From positions 1-64,000 of the forward strand of contig NZ_VWPL01000013.1 in assembly GCF_008630065.1 (NCBI RefSeq): a stretch of 64,000 nt of DNA, in the 5' to 3' direction. Below the pieces are notes generated by a model that worked only from the letters and a program-made list of their open reading frames with translations, was not told the origin of the DNA and did no database searches. Below are positions 45,144 to 57,465 of the stretch, piece by piece; positions within the stretch are counted from its first letter, which is position 1, and the number at the start of each line of letters is the position of its first letter. Position numbers and translations under genes: made by a program. The DNA is from Blastochloris sulfoviridis (GTDB taxonomy: Bacteria; Pseudomonadota; Alphaproteobacteria; Rhizobiales; Xanthobacteraceae).

Positions 45144-46469
45144 TCAGTGGTCCGCGGCGATCTGGCCGCCCAGTCCGTCGCGGTTGTAGATGTCCTCGCG
45201 GAACTGAACCACGCCGTCCGAGGTCGCCCAGGCGGTGACGTACACCCAGTAGACCGGCACCGGCGCCACCGGCTTGGCATCGGCGCGCTCGCCCGAGCGG
45301 ATCACCGAGTCGATCTGCGGCCGCGCCCATTGGCTGCCGGCGAGAATCCAGGTGACGAGATCGCGCACGTTCTGCACCCGCACGCAGCCCGAGGAGTCGA
45401 AGCGACGGTCCTCGCCGAACAGGTTCTTCTGCGGCGTGTCGTGCATATAGACGGCATGCTGGTTCGGCATGTTGATGCGCACCGAACCCATCGAGTTCTG
45501 CTCGCCCGGATCCTGGCGGAACTGGTAGTTCACCGCCTCTTCAGAGTACCAGTTGATCTGGCGAGGATCGAGCTCGCGTCCGCGGCCGTCATAGACCCTG
45601 ATCTTGTACTTGGCCAAGTATTCCGGCTCGGCCTGCATCTTGGGGATCAGATCCTTGCGGATGATCGACACCGGCACGGTCCAGAACGGGTTGAAATTGA
45701 CTTCCTGGATCTTGACCGACAGCACCGGCGAGGGCCGGTCCGGCTTGCCGACGATGGCGGTGTGGCGGGAAACCACCGCGCCATTCTCCACCGCCTCGAG
45801 CTGCGCAGCAGGAATATTGACGGTGATGAAGCGGTTGCCAAGGAAGCCGGACATCGCCTTGAGCCGGCCGAGATTGGTCTCGAGCTGGCGCAGCCGCACG
45901 TCGGCCGGCACGTTGAGGGCGCGATAGCTGCTCTCGCGCACCACGCCGTCTGCCTGGAGGCCGTGACGGGCCTGGAAGCGGCGAACGCCGGCCTCGACAT
46001 AGGAATCGAACACATCCGACACGCCGGCGGCCGGATCGAGGTCGCCGCTCGCGGCCAGACGCTGGCGCAGTGCCGGCACGGCCCGATGGCGCATGCCGAC
46101 GCGCAGCCGCCCGGCCTCGGGCACCGTCGGCCAGCCGCCACGGGCGACGATGCCGGCATAGACCTGCAGCGCCTGCTCGGTGGCCGCGAGCGTTTGCGGC
46201 GACAGGGTCGGCAGCGACGAGCGCGGCATCAGGATGGTGCGCGAGGCCGAATCGAACCCCTGGTTCCATTCGGCGCTGTCGGCCAGGGTCGCGTTCCGTT
46301 CCTCCTGGCCGAAGCCCAGGCCGAACCCCTGCGCCAGCACCGGCGAAGCGATCAGCCCGGCGCCAAGTCCGGCACCGAGACCGGCCAGCAGGCCGCGGCG
46401 GGACACCGAAACGGGCGACAGGATGGCGGACAAACGAGACCCAAAAGGTTGGTCGGCGCGTGACGACAC
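45144..46469 (-). CDS. L,D-transpeptidase with Tat-type signal (LdtP-like)
   Basis: 441-residue periplasmic enzyme that cross-links or trims peptidoglycan. A twin-arginine signal (SRRGLLAGLGAGLGAGLI) leads in; a peptidoglycan-binding-like domain lies at about residues 145-195 (GVRRFQARHGLQADGVV); the YkuD catalytic domain has HAVYMHDTPQKNLFGE and SSGCVRVQN with the nucleophile Cys. It resembles YcbB-type enzymes. A MarR regulator of LdtR type lies 521 nt upstream, as in the LdtR-LdtP system of Liberibacter and rhizobia. Confidence 0.92.
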   Translation of the reverse strand: MSSRADQPFGSRLSAILSPVSVSRRGLLAGLGAGLGAGLIASPVLAQGFGLGFGQEERNATLADSAEWNQGFDSASRTILMPRSSLPTLSPQTLAATEQALQVYAGIVARGGWPTVPEAGRLRVGMRHRAVPALRQRLAASGDLDPAAGVSDVFDSYVEAGVRRFQARHGLQADGVVRESSYRALNVPADVRLRQLETNLGRLKAMSGFLGNRFITVNIPAAQLEAVENGAVVSRHTAIVGKPDRPSPVLSVKIQEVNFNPFWTVPVSIIRKDLIPKMQAEPEYLAKYKIRVYDGRGRELDPRQINWYSEEAVNYQFRQDPGEQNSMGSVRINMPNQHAVYMHDTPQKNLFGEDRRFDSSGCVRVQNVRDLVTWILAGSQWARPQIDSVIRSGERADAKPVAPVPVYWVYVTAWATSDGVVQFREDIYNRDGLGGQIAADH

Positions 46470-46990
46470 GATGCCGGGCTCCGGATTGAAATCGCCGACG
46501 CCCGCGAAATTGCGGGCGAAGCGGGGGTGGACTATCGGCTTGTTTCGTTAACAAACAAAATGGCCATAACGGGGCGACCCCCGCGAAGAGTGCCGCCTGC
46601 GGCCTTCACCTTGGCGTGCACAGGCCGCGGTGCGTGCACGCCGGACTCCCTGCCACGAGGGCGTGCGCCTCACGGTTTTCGATTGGTCACCTGACCCTCC
46701 CGGAAACAGCCGCACTGGAAAACCATGTTCGGAAACCGGCCTCCCCAGGCCGGGATTCCCGGTCTCCGGTGCTGCAGGCCGAGGTTGCTGCCCTTTCGGA
46801 ATGCACCGCTCCGCAAGCCGGAACAGGCCCTGAAGGCGTGCGCATTCGACGCGGCGGGCGGCAGCATGCCTCCAGTCAAGACAGAGCCGGCCAAGACGAA
46901 TCCCATAGAGACGACCCCGGCCATAACGGAACGGCCCCGATCCTCGTCGGATCGGGGCCGTTCGCCGCAAGGCGTTCGATCAGAAGGCGA
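46470..46990. other. Spacer between marR and L,D-transpeptidase genes
   Basis: 521 nt. A strong hairpin, ACGGCCCCGATCC pairing with GGATCGGGGCCGT (46931-46961), lies just beyond the marR stop and is probably its terminator. A dispersed-repeat relative occurs near 46718-46790. The transpeptidase promoter should lie close to 46470-46560, which is AT-richer (AACAAACAAAATGG). Confidence 0.6.
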
Positions 46991-47503
46991 TTACAGCCGA
47001 TAGAGGATCTGGTCGGTCCAGAACCGCTCGAGTCGCTGCAACGCCTTGTTCAGGCCGGCGAAATCGGCTGTGCCGATGCCGCCCACCTGCTCGATGGTCT
47101 TGATGTGCTTGGCATAGAGGCTGTCAATGATATCGCGAACCTCCCTGCCCTTGTCCGTCAGGCTGATGCGCACCGACCGCCGGTCGATCCGCGAGCGCTG
47201 ATGGTGAAGATAGCCCATTTCCACGAGCTTCTTCAGATTGTAGGACACGTTGGAGCCAAGATAGTAGCCCCTGGTGCGAAGTTCACCAGCGGTCAGTTCA
47301 CTGTCTCCGATGTTGAACAGCAGCAGTGCCTGCACGCTGTTGACGTCGGAGCGGCCTCGACGATCGAACTCGTCCTTGATCACGTCAAGGAGCCGGCGAT
47401 GCAGTCGCTCTACCAGCGTCAGAGACTCGAGGTAGAGCGGACGAATCTCCTGGGCTCGCTCTCGTCGCTCGACGGGTTCTACCGTCTTCACTGCACTCTT
47501 CAT
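46991..47503 (-). CDS. ldtR: MarR-family regulator, LdtR-like
   Basis: 170-residue winged-helix regulator: helix-turn-helix ELRTRGYYLGSNVSYNLKKL, wing LHHQRSRIDRRSVRISLTDKG, flanked by dimerisation helices. The sequence and its neighbour, an L,D-transpeptidase, match LdtR, the Liberibacter/Sinorhizobium regulator that controls ldtP and osmotic stress tolerance. Here both genes are on the same strand. Confidence 0.85.
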   Translation of the reverse strand: MKSAVKTVEPVERRERAQEIRPLYLESLTLVERLHRRLLDVIKDEFDRRGRSDVNSVQALLLFNIGDSELTAGELRTRGYYLGSNVSYNLKKLVEMGYLHHQRSRIDRRSVRISLTDKGREVRDIIDSLYAKHIKTIEQVGGIGTADFAGLNKALQRLERFWTDQILYRL

Positions 47504-47667
47504 TACGACGCCCCTTGTCTGCTGTAAGCACCGGTGTTTCCCGGTTTCACAGCAAATCTAGCTCTCCTTGCCTAAGGTTCGTCTTAAAGAATACCGTGAA
47601 CAGTCGGTGAAATTTCCCAGCCTTGACGCGAGGTTTACGGGTTGTTTGCAATTGTACTATTCGGTTG

Positions 47668-48555
47668 TCAGGTACCGCGCAGGAAACGGATGATACCAGA
47701 GAAATCGCGTCCGCCCTCGCCGCTGCCGCAATAGAGGCCGTAGAGCTGGGCCACCGTCGCCCCCAGCGGCGTCGACGCGCCGGCCCCCGCCGCGGCATCC
47801 TGGGCAAGCTTGAGGTCCTTCAGCATCATCGCGGCGGTGAAGCCCGCGGCATAGTCGCGGTTGGCCGGCGAGGTCGGCACCGGGCCGGGCACCGGGCAGT
47901 AGCTGGTGAGCGACCAGCACTGGCCGGAGGATTTGGAGGAGATGTCGAACAGCTTCTGGGCGTCGAGCCCCAGCCGCTCGGCCAGCACGAAGGCTTCCGA
48001 CACCGCCACCATCGAGATGCCGAGAATCATGTTGTTGCAGATTTTCGCCGCCTGGCCGGTGCCGGGGCCGCCGGCGTGCACGATGGTCTTGCCCATCGCC
48101 TGGAGGATCGGCTCGGCGCGGGCGAAGGCCGCGTCCGGCCCGCCGACCATGAAGGTGAGCGTGCCGGCGGTGGCGCCGCCAACGCCGCCGGACACCGGCG
48201 CATCGAGCATGGCGAGACCCTTGGCCTCGGCCTCCGCCGCCACGGCGCGGGCGGTTTCCACGTCGATGGTGGAGGAGTCGATCAGCAGCGCGCCGGGCGC
48301 CGCGGTGGCGATCACCCCGCCGGGCCCGAGATAGACCTCGCGCACATGACGGCCCGCCGGCAGCATGGAGACGATGATCTCGGCGCCGGCCGCGACATCG
48401 GCGGCCTTGGCCGCCGCGATGCCGCCCGCCGCGGTGAAGCGCTCCACCGCCGCCGGCACCGGGTCATAGCCGGTGACCCGATGGCCCGCCTTGAGCAGAT
48501 TTGCCGCCATCGGTCCGCCCATATTGCCGAGCCCGATGAACCCGATGTTCGCCAT
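47668..48555 (-). CDS. mmsB: 3-hydroxyisobutyrate dehydrogenase MmsB
   Basis: 295-residue NAD-dependent enzyme of valine breakdown. NAD motif GFIGLGNMGGPMAANLLKAG, substrate motif DAPVSGGVGGATAGTLTFMV, catalytic Lys in GTGQAAKICNNM and KDLKLAQDAA. Near genes for other valine steps (49029-51922). Confidence 0.95.
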   Translation of the reverse strand: MANIGFIGLGNMGGPMAANLLKAGHRVTGYDPVPAAVERFTAAGGIAAAKAADVAAGAEIIVSMLPAGRHVREVYLGPGGVIATAAPGALLIDSSTIDVETARAVAAEAEAKGLAMLDAPVSGGVGGATAGTLTFMVGGPDAAFARAEPILQAMGKTIVHAGGPGTGQAAKICNNMILGISMVAVSEAFVLAERLGLDAQKLFDISSKSSGQCWSLTSYCPVPGPVPTSPANRDYAAGFTAAMMLKDLKLAQDAAAGAGASTPLGATVAQLYGLYCGSGEGGRDFSGIIRFLRGT

Positions 48556-48597
48556 GATGTATCCTCCCGTGGATGGTTTTTTTGTCGTTGGAATGGA

Positions 48598-49032
48598 TTA
48601 GCGGTCCGGCTTCTCGCGCAGCGCCAGCACCCTCAGCACCACGTAGCCGACCAGCAGCAGCGCGTAGAAGATGGTGAGCGGCACCTGCCCGCCATAGATC
48701 TGCGGAAACCAGATATCGAGCACCACCTGGGACATGCCGCCGATCAGCCACACCGCGGCGCCCCAGGCGGCGAGCAGCCACAGGCCGACGCCGGCCACAA
48801 CATCGATGATGGCGAAGAAGATGGTGGCGATCTGCCAGGCCGGCGGCATGACCTCGAAGCGCACGCCGATGCCGTCGCCGACCCCGCACAGCAGCGACCA
48901 GTGGAACAGGCCCTTGATCAGCACCAGCACCGCCACCGAACGCACGAAGATGGTGAGGCGGCGGGCCCACACCCCCTTCTCGACCAGCTTGTCGAGTTCG
49001 ATCGGCGGATCGTGAATCGGAATGTCGCTCAT
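48598..49032 (-). CDS. DUF6163-like membrane protein
   Basis: 144 residues with about four hydrophobic segments (RSVAVLVLIKGLFHWSLL, IATIFFAIIDVVAGVGLWLL, GAAVWLIGGMSQVVLDIW, TIFYALLLVGYVVLRVL). It matches a Hyphomicrobiales family I recall as DUF6163. Start overlaps the stop of the HIBYL-CoA hydrolase gene (ATGA). Function unknown. Confidence 0.8.
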   Translation of the reverse strand: MSDIPIHDPPIELDKLVEKGVWARRLTIFVRSVAVLVLIKGLFHWSLLCGVGDGIGVRFEVMPPAWQIATIFFAIIDVVAGVGLWLLAAWGAAVWLIGGMSQVVLDIWFPQIYGGQVPLTIFYALLLVGYVVLRVLALREKPDR

Positions 49033-50057
49033 AACGGCAACTCCCGGTCGAGCGGCGCGAAGTGGCGCTCGACATCGGCGGCCGAAACCGCATCGAGCGT
49101 GGGGGGATTCCAGCGCGGCGCGTTGTCCTTGTCGATGATCAGCGCGCGCACGCCCTCGTAGAAATCGTGGCCGTGGGCGAGGCGCGACACGATGCGGAAC
49201 TCGGTGCGGATCGCCTCGGCAAATGACAGGGTCCGCCCGCGCCGCATCTGGCCGAGCGCGATCTTGAGGCTCGTTGGCGATTTGCTGCGGATGGTGGCGG
49301 CAAGCTCCGGCCCGGGTGCTTGGGCGCCATCGAGCCGGGCGAGAATCGCCTCGACGCTGTCGCCGGCAAAGCCGTCGTCGATGAGCGGACGGATGTCGCG
49401 CAGCGGCCCCGCGGCCGGCGGCAACGACCGCGACGCCACAGCGGCGTCGGCATGCTGACCGGCGGCGAGATCGGCGATCAGCGCCGGAAAATCGGCCGAC
49501 CGCACCGCCGCCCGCACCAGACCGAGGTCGGCGGCGTCGGCCTGATTCAGCCGCGCGCCGGTGAGCGCGCAATAGGTGCCGACCTCGCCGGGCAGGCGCG
49601 GCAGAGCGTAGGTCGCCCCGACATCGGGGAAGAAGCCGATGCCGACCTCCGGCATGGCGAACTGGAAACGGTCGCCGGCGACGCAGTGGCTGCCATGGAT
49701 CGACACGCCGACCCCGCCGCCCATGACGATGCCGTCGACCAGCGCGACATAGGGCTTCGGGTAGGTCTTGATCCTGGCGTTGAGCAGATATTCGTCGTGC
49801 CAGAAGGCAAGCTGCTCGTCGAAGCGCCCGGCCTGGGCGAGATCGTAGAGCCGGCGGATGTCGCCGCCGGCACAGAAGGCGCGCTCGCCCGCGCCCTGCA
49901 CCACGATGCAGCGAACGGCGGGATCCTCGGCCCAGAGGTCGAGCTGGCGGGCAAGCGCCAGCGCCATGGCGTGGGTCAGCGCATTCAGCGCCTTGGGACG
50001 ATTGAGCGTGACGATGCCGGCGGCGCCGCGCTGCTCGAACAGAATCTCTGAATCCAT
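49029..50057 (-). CDS. 3-hydroxyisobutyryl-CoA hydrolase (enoyl-CoA hydratase family)
   Basis: 342 residues of the crotonase fold. AFCAGGDIRRLYDLAQ, VMGGGVGVSIHGSHCVAGD and FAMPEVGIGFFPDVGATYAL are characteristic of HIBYL-CoA hydrolase, which frees 3-hydroxyisobutyrate for MmsB. A general enoyl-CoA hydratase is less likely given length and neighbours. Confidence 0.92.
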   Translation of the reverse strand: MDSEILFEQRGAAGIVTLNRPKALNALTHAMALALARQLDLWAEDPAVRCIVVQGAGERAFCAGGDIRRLYDLAQAGRFDEQLAFWHDEYLLNARIKTYPKPYVALVDGIVMGGGVGVSIHGSHCVAGDRFQFAMPEVGIGFFPDVGATYALPRLPGEVGTYCALTGARLNQADAADLGLVRAAVRSADFPALIADLAAGQHADAAVASRSLPPAAGPLRDIRPLIDDGFAGDSVEAILARLDGAQAPGPELAATIRSKSPTSLKIALGQMRRGRTLSFAEAIRTEFRIVSRLAHGHDFYEGVRALIIDKDNAPRWNPPTLDAVSAADVERHFAPLDRELPL

Positions 50058-50067
50058 CGGGACTGTC

Positions 50068-50586
50068 TTAAACGTCGGGGGAACGGGCGGCGAGTGCTGC
50101 AGGATCGGCCGGCGGCCACTCGACCGGCCGGGTCATGATGGCGTCGAAGTCGTAGGCGCAGGTTTCGGGGAACACCGAAAGGTCGAGGTCGGTCTCACCG
50201 GAGGCTTCGAGCCGGGCGGTTTCGTACGCATTGGCGAGCACCTCCGCCAGCACGCCTTTCAGGCCCGGATTTTCCCGGAGCACCCTGGCCGCGTTCTTGC
50301 GGTGGACGGCAATGCTGAGGGTCCAGCTGCGGGTGCGCTTCTCGGGCTGGAAATCCCATTTCAGGAGGTGCATCAGCACCAGCCGCAAGGCGCTTTCCAG
50401 CTTCCACTTTTCTGATTTGCCCAAGTCCTCGATCTCGTCGGCGAGGTGTTCGATGTCGAGCTCGCTCCAGCGCCCGGCGCGCAGCAAGGCTGCCTGCTCG
50501 AAGGCCCAGCTATAGGTGTCGTCCTCATAGCGCACGGATGCCGAGGACTGTTGGGCCTTGGGAGCCTTGTTCGCGACGTCGTCCAT
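50068..50586 (-). CDS. DUF29 family protein
   Basis: 172 residues: YEDDTYSWAFEQAALLRAGR, LDIEHLADEIEDLGKSEK and LMHLLKWDFQPEKRTRSW match DUF29. Function unknown. ATG 50586 has GAGAGG upstream. It sits among valine genes but nothing links it to them. Confidence 0.88.
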   Translation of the reverse strand: MDDVANKAPKAQQSSASVRYEDDTYSWAFEQAALLRAGRWSELDIEHLADEIEDLGKSEKWKLESALRLVLMHLLKWDFQPEKRTRSWTLSIAVHRKNAARVLRENPGLKGVLAEVLANAYETARLEASGETDLDLSVFPETCAYDFDAIMTRPVEWPPADPAALAARSPDV

Positions 50587-50606
50587 CAGGCGCCTCTCTT
50601 TCTTCA

Positions 50607-53200
<2,594 letters not shown>

Positions 53201-53732
53201 GTTGCCGCGAGCGGGCGGAATAGCGTCAGCGTATTCCGCCTCTTCGCGGTGAGCGCCTTCGCAGCCGGCTCGGCAGCGGGCGGTGCAATACGCTTCGCTA
53301 TTGCACCCTACGGCTTCGGCTGCTTCGGCCGGAAACCGTATCATTCTCCGCAAAAAAACCCCGCGATGGCTTCGACCATCCCGGGCGCCAGCGGCAGCGC
53401 GGGATCGCCATAGGCGGCGCGGTCGCCCGGCGCCGCCTTCAGCGCTTCGTTCATTCCCCGGATCGTCACCAGCCGCACCGCCGGGCAGTCATCGCGACTT
53501 ACCTTCCTACCGCCCAGACATAAAGCGCCGGTTTGCGGCGAGGTTAGGCATATTTTCTTTGAAGGTGGACACAAGTCAATGTTCCGCCACCCCTCCCTAT
53601 TCCCGATCGACTCAAAATAAACACGTTTGAGTCAATCGCTGATCACAGTTGATCGCCAGCATCTGATCAGCCCGGATCCACACGCCGCGGATGTTCGACA
53701 CCTTTTGTATATCCGAATAGGGAAAATAACAG
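53201..53732. other. Spacer between hemB and CAP-RTX gene
   Basis: 532 nt. It contains a dispersed-repeat end (CCGGAAACCGTATCATTCTCC, 53330-53350) and a possible gene remnant at 53341-53574. From about 53500 the DNA is AT-richer and could hold the promoter of the CAP-RTX gene, ending in GGGAAAATAACAG just before its ATG. Confidence 0.5.
53341..53574 (-). pseudogene. Possible 3' remnant of a gene
   Basis: A 77-codon frame whose last 45 residues (MNEALKAAPGDRAAYGDPAL, PLAPGMVEAIAGFFCGE) have the GC-rich codon pattern of a real protein, while the upstream part is AT-richer and unlike coding DNA. This suggests the C-terminal scrap of a deleted gene. I cannot name the family. Confidence 0.35.
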
Positions 53733-55070
53733 ATGACGCAGCCCAGCGCCGAGGAACAATACCTGCTGGAATTGATCAACGCCGAACGTGCGAAGGTCGG
53801 TGCCCAGCCGCTCGCGTTCGACGGCGACCTCAACGAAGCCGCCGAAGGCCACAGCGCGTGGATGATCGCCACGGATACGTTCTCGCACACCGGCTCCGGC
53901 GGCAGCACCGCCGGCCAGCGCATGTCCGCGGCGGGCTATGCGTTCACCGGCTCCTGGGCCTGGGGCGAGAACATCGCCTACGCCACGACACGCTCGCCGG
54001 CCGGCTACCAGGACGAGGTGCAACTCCTGCACACCAATCTGATGAACTCGTCCGGCCACCGCGCCAACATCCTCAACGGCAATTATCGCGAGGTCGGCCT
54101 GGGTATTGAGGTCGGCGATTATGGCGGCCGCAACAGCATGTTCGTGACCGAGGACTTCGCCAAGTCCGGCACCGGCACATTTCTCACCGGCGTCGCGTTC
54201 GACGACAAGGATGGCGACAAGTTCTACGATCCGGGCGAAGGCCTCGGTGCCATCACCGTCACCGCGATCAGCAGCACCGGCACCAAATACACCACGACGA
54301 CGATGAATGCCGGCGGCTACGACATGGTGCTGCCGACCGGCACCTATACCGTCACCTTCTCCGGTGCCGGCATCGCCACCACCACGATGCAGGCCACGGT
54401 GGGCAGCAAGAACGTCAAGCTCGACCTGGTCGACCCGGCGACCGATGGCGGTACCGTGACGCCCACACCCACCCCCACGCCGACCCCGGAGCCGGAGCCC
54501 ACGCCGACGCCCGAGTCGTCGATCATCGTCGGCACCTCCCGCGGCAACACGCTCAACGGAACCGCGGCCGCCGATCAGATCCAGGGTCTCGGCGGCAACG
54601 ACAGGCTCTACGGCCGGGACGGAAACGATCGCCTTGATGGTGGGACGGGCAATGACAGCCTGTGGGGCGGCACGGGTGCCGACACCCTTCTCGGCGGCGA
54701 CGGCCGCGACGTGCTTTATGGCGAAGCCGGGCTCGACATCCTCACCGGCGGCGGCGGCGCCGACCGCTTCGTGTTCAACACCGCCCTCGGATCGGGCAAT
54801 GTCGACAACATCACCGACTTCTCGGTGGTGGACGACACCATCGTGCTGGAGAACGCCATCTTCACCGCGCTCCGGTCGACGGGAACCCTGAGCTCGTCCG
54901 CGTTCTATGCCGGCACGGCGGCGCACGATTCCACCGACCGCATCATCTACAACCCCAATACCGGCGCGCTGGTCTACGATGCCGACGGTACCGGCTCTGC
55001 GGCCGGCGTCGAGTTCGCCCGGCTGACGACGGGGCTGTCGCTGCAGTCGTCCGACTTTGCGGTCATCTGA
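53733..55070 (+). CDS. Secreted CAP-domain RTX protein
   Basis: 445 residues. Residues about 8-145 form a CAP (SCP/PR-1) domain: LLELINAERAKVGAQPLAFD, HSAWMIATDTFSHTG, GENIAYA and SSGHRANILNGNYREVGLGI keep the usual His/Glu/His residues. A CnaB/SdrD-like beta domain (about 150-240), a linker PTPTPTPTPEPEPTPTPE, RTX calcium repeats (about 267-349) and a C-terminal secretion region follow. No signal peptide and no Cys: typical of type I secretion. The likely exporter starts 617 nt downstream on the same strand. Target of the CAP domain unknown. Confidence 0.9.
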   Translation: MTQPSAEEQYLLELINAERAKVGAQPLAFDGDLNEAAEGHSAWMIATDTFSHTGSGGSTAGQRMSAAGYAFTGSWAWGENIAYATTRSPAGYQDEVQLLHTNLMNSSGHRANILNGNYREVGLGIEVGDYGGRNSMFVTEDFAKSGTGTFLTGVAFDDKDGDKFYDPGEGLGAITVTAISSTGTKYTTTTMNAGGYDMVLPTGTYTVTFSGAGIATTTMQATVGSKNVKLDLVDPATDGGTVTPTPTPTPTPEPEPTPTPESSIIVGTSRGNTLNGTAAADQIQGLGGNDRLYGRDGNDRLDGGTGNDSLWGGTGADTLLGGDGRDVLYGEAGLDILTGGGGADRFVFNTALGSGNVDNITDFSVVDDTIVLENAIFTALRSTGTLSSSAFYAGTAAHDSTDRIIYNPNTGALVYDADGTGSAAGVEFARLTTGLSLQSSDFAVI

Positions 55071-55686
55071 CCCTGGGGCTCGCCCAAGGCGGCCGGCGAT
55101 CGGCCGGAATTCCGTCTTGGCTGCGGACTTTCGCGAGCCCGCGTCCGCGCACACGAAATCCTTACCCGGAAGCCGTATCGTGCGGCTTCCGGGCGATCAC
55201 GTCGTGATCGCGGAAACGCATCTGCCGGAATTCCCTGTTCGGAAACGGGATTTCCGGCGAACGGACTGCGAGGCTCCGGCTCGGTCGGCCGGATCTCGCG
55301 TCGATGGGCGCCTGTCAATGATCTGACATCTGCGTGCCCTAATCACCCTGGCGTGGATCGGGCCTTCGACTCCGGCCCACGGTGTGGTTGGGTGTGCAGC
55401 CCCGCGGGGCCCACGGTCCACCCCACGCATCCTGCGGAACGATGCTGACGTCGTCCCGCCGGGCTGCCCTCGCCGGCGTAATGCGAGAGCGCTGTCCGAT
55501 CCGGCTGCATCGGAGCGGACGAGTCTCAAGTCTTTGAGGTGTCGCATTCTCTTTCGCAAGACCAGTTTCCACGTCTGCGCAGAGCGCCCCAACCGCCTCG
55601 ACGCCGCCTCTCTTGACGGCTACGCATTGTTGCAGAACGTTCATACTAGCGCTTTGGCTGCAGACGACCTCCACTAGGATCAGGCC
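55071..55686. other. Spacer between CAP-RTX and exporter genes
   Basis: 616 nt. A dispersed-repeat copy lies at 55176-55290 (CTTCCGGGCGATCACGTCGT, GTTCGGAAACGGGATTTCCG) and a degenerate REP copy at 55545-55590. No gene found. The exporter operon probably has its own promoter here. Confidence 0.55.
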
Positions 55687-57465
55687 GTGTCGACGTCCCG
55701 ACAACATTCGAAACCGGCGGAGGTGACGCCGATCGCGCGCACCCTGCGGGCCTGCCGAGCCGCATTCGTGGCGCTGGCCGTGTTCAGCGGTCTCATCAAT
55801 ATCCTGATGCTCACCAGTTCGCTGTTCATGATGCAGGTCTATGACCGCGTCCTGACCAGCCACAGCGTGCCGACCCTGGTGGCGCTGAGCGTCATCGCCA
55901 TCGGGCTCTATCTGTTCCAGGGCGCGCTCGAAGTGATCCGCGGCCGCCTGTTCGTGCGCATCGCCGAGCGCGTGGACGCCGAGGCCGGCGCCCGGCTGTT
56001 CCCGACCATCGTGCGCATCCCGCTGCGGGCCAGCCGCGGCACCGTCGACCCCATGCAGGCCACCCGCGACATGGAGGCGATTCGCAGCTTCCTGTCCGGC
56101 AACGGCCCGGCCGCCCTGTTCGACCTGCCCTGGATTCCGGTCTATCTGGCGGTGGTCTTCGCGCTGCACCCCTATCTCGGCTGGATGACGGTGGGCGGCT
56201 CGGTGGTGCTGATCAGCCTGACGGCGCTGGCCGACCTGTGGTCGCGCCAGCCGACCCGCGAGGCGCTGTCGGCGCTCGCCGCCCGCAGCCACCTCGCCGA
56301 CACCGCCCAGCGCGGCACCGAGGTGGTGACCTCCATGGGCATGACCACCGAGCTCAGCCAGCGCTGGAGCGCGACGCAGGAGACGTTCCTCGCCGCGCAG
56401 CGGCGCGCCACCGACGTCAGCAGCGGCCTGTCGGCGCTGTCGCGCACGCTGCGCTACGTGCTGCAGTCGGCGATGCTGGGCCTGGCCGCCTATCTGGCCA
56501 TCCACGGCGAGATCTCGTCGGGTGCCATCATTGCCGCCTCAATCCTCGGCGCGCGGGCCCTGGCCCCCGTCGATCTGGCGATCGCGAGCTGGCGCGGCTT
56601 CGTCGCCGCCCGCCAGGGCTACCAGCGGCTCGTTCGGCTGTTCGAGGCCTTCCCGGCGCCGCCGGAGCGCCTGAAGCTGCCGCCACCGAAGGCCGCCCTG
56701 CGGATCGAGAACCTTTACGTCGCCGCCCCCGGCGAGCGCGAGCCGATCCTGAAGGGCGCGAACTTCGCGCTGCGGGCGGGCGACGGGCTCGGCGTCATCG
56801 GCCCGTCCGCCTCCGGCAAGTCGACGCTCGGCCGTGCGCTGGTCGGGTTGTGGCCGCCGCTGAAGGGCAAGGTGATGCTGGACGGCGCCGCGCTCGACCA
56901 GTGGGATCCCGAGGCGCTCGGCCCGCACATCGGCTATCTGCCGCAGGACGTGCAGCTCTTCGACGGCACGGTGGCCGACAATATCGCGCGCATGACCACC
57001 AACGCCCCGTCGGAGGCGGTCATCGCCGCGGCGCAGCAGGCCGGGCTGCACGAATACATCCTGGCCATGGCCGACGGCTACAATACCAGGGTCGGCCATG
57101 GCGGCGCGCACCTGTCGGCCGGGCAGCGCCAGCGCCTGGGGCTGGCGCGGGCGCTCTATGGCAATCCGTTCCTGGTGGTGCTCGACGAGCCGAACGCCAA
57201 TCTCGACGCCGAGGGCGAAGCCTCGGTGGCCCATGCCATCCGCTCGGTGCGCGAGCGCGGCGGCGTCGCCCTGGTCATCGCCCACCGGCCGAGCGCCATC
57301 GCCGCGGTCGATCTGCTGGCGGTGATCCGCGCCGGCGAGATCGCCGCGTTCGGCCCGAAGGACGAGGTGCTGGCCAAGACGGTGCGCAACGTCGCCTCGC
57401 TCGCCGGCAAGCCGGGGCCGCGGCCGGTGCCCTCCGGCCAGGTGGCAACGGGAGGCATCGTGTGA
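55687..57465 (+). CDS. Type I secretion ABC transporter (PrtD/AprD-like)
   Basis: 592-residue inner-membrane ATPase that pushes RTX proteins through a type I channel. Six transmembrane helices (first near residues 30-50) precede a nucleotide-binding domain with Walker A GPSASGKST (about 372), signature LSAGQRQRLGLARAL (about 476) and Walker B FLVVLDEPNANLD (about 495). There is no N-terminal C39 or C39-like domain, as in protease exporters of the PrtD class. GTG start with AGGA upstream. Overlaps the fusion protein gene (GTGA). Confidence 0.95.
   Translation: MSTSRQHSKPAEVTPIARTLRACRAAFVALAVFSGLINILMLTSSLFMMQVYDRVLTSHSVPTLVALSVIAIGLYLFQGALEVIRGRLFVRIAERVDAEAGARLFPTIVRIPLRASRGTVDPMQATRDMEAIRSFLSGNGPAALFDLPWIPVYLAVVFALHPYLGWMTVGGSVVLISLTALADLWSRQPTREALSALAARSHLADTAQRGTEVVTSMGMTTELSQRWSATQETFLAAQRRATDVSSGLSALSRTLRYVLQSAMLGLAAYLAIHGEISSGAIIAASILGARALAPVDLAIASWRGFVAARQGYQRLVRLFEAFPAPPERLKLPPPKAALRIENLYVAAPGEREPILKGANFALRAGDGLGVIGPSASGKSTLGRALVGLWPPLKGKVMLDGAALDQWDPEALGPHIGYLPQDVQLFDGTVADNIARMTTNAPSEAVIAAAQQAGLHEYILAMADGYNTRVGHGGAHLSAGQRQRLGLARALYGNPFLVVLDEPNANLDAEGEASVAHAIRSVRERGGVALVIAHRPSAIAAVDLLAVIRAGEIAAFGPKDEVLAKTVRNVASLAGKPGPRPVPSGQVATGGIV

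Noticed and set aside
56238-57461. Upstream extension of the HlyD-like frame into the ABC transporter gene
   Set aside because: The extension is the out-of-frame shadow of the transporter; GTG 57462 has a good RBS and begins the recognisable adaptor.
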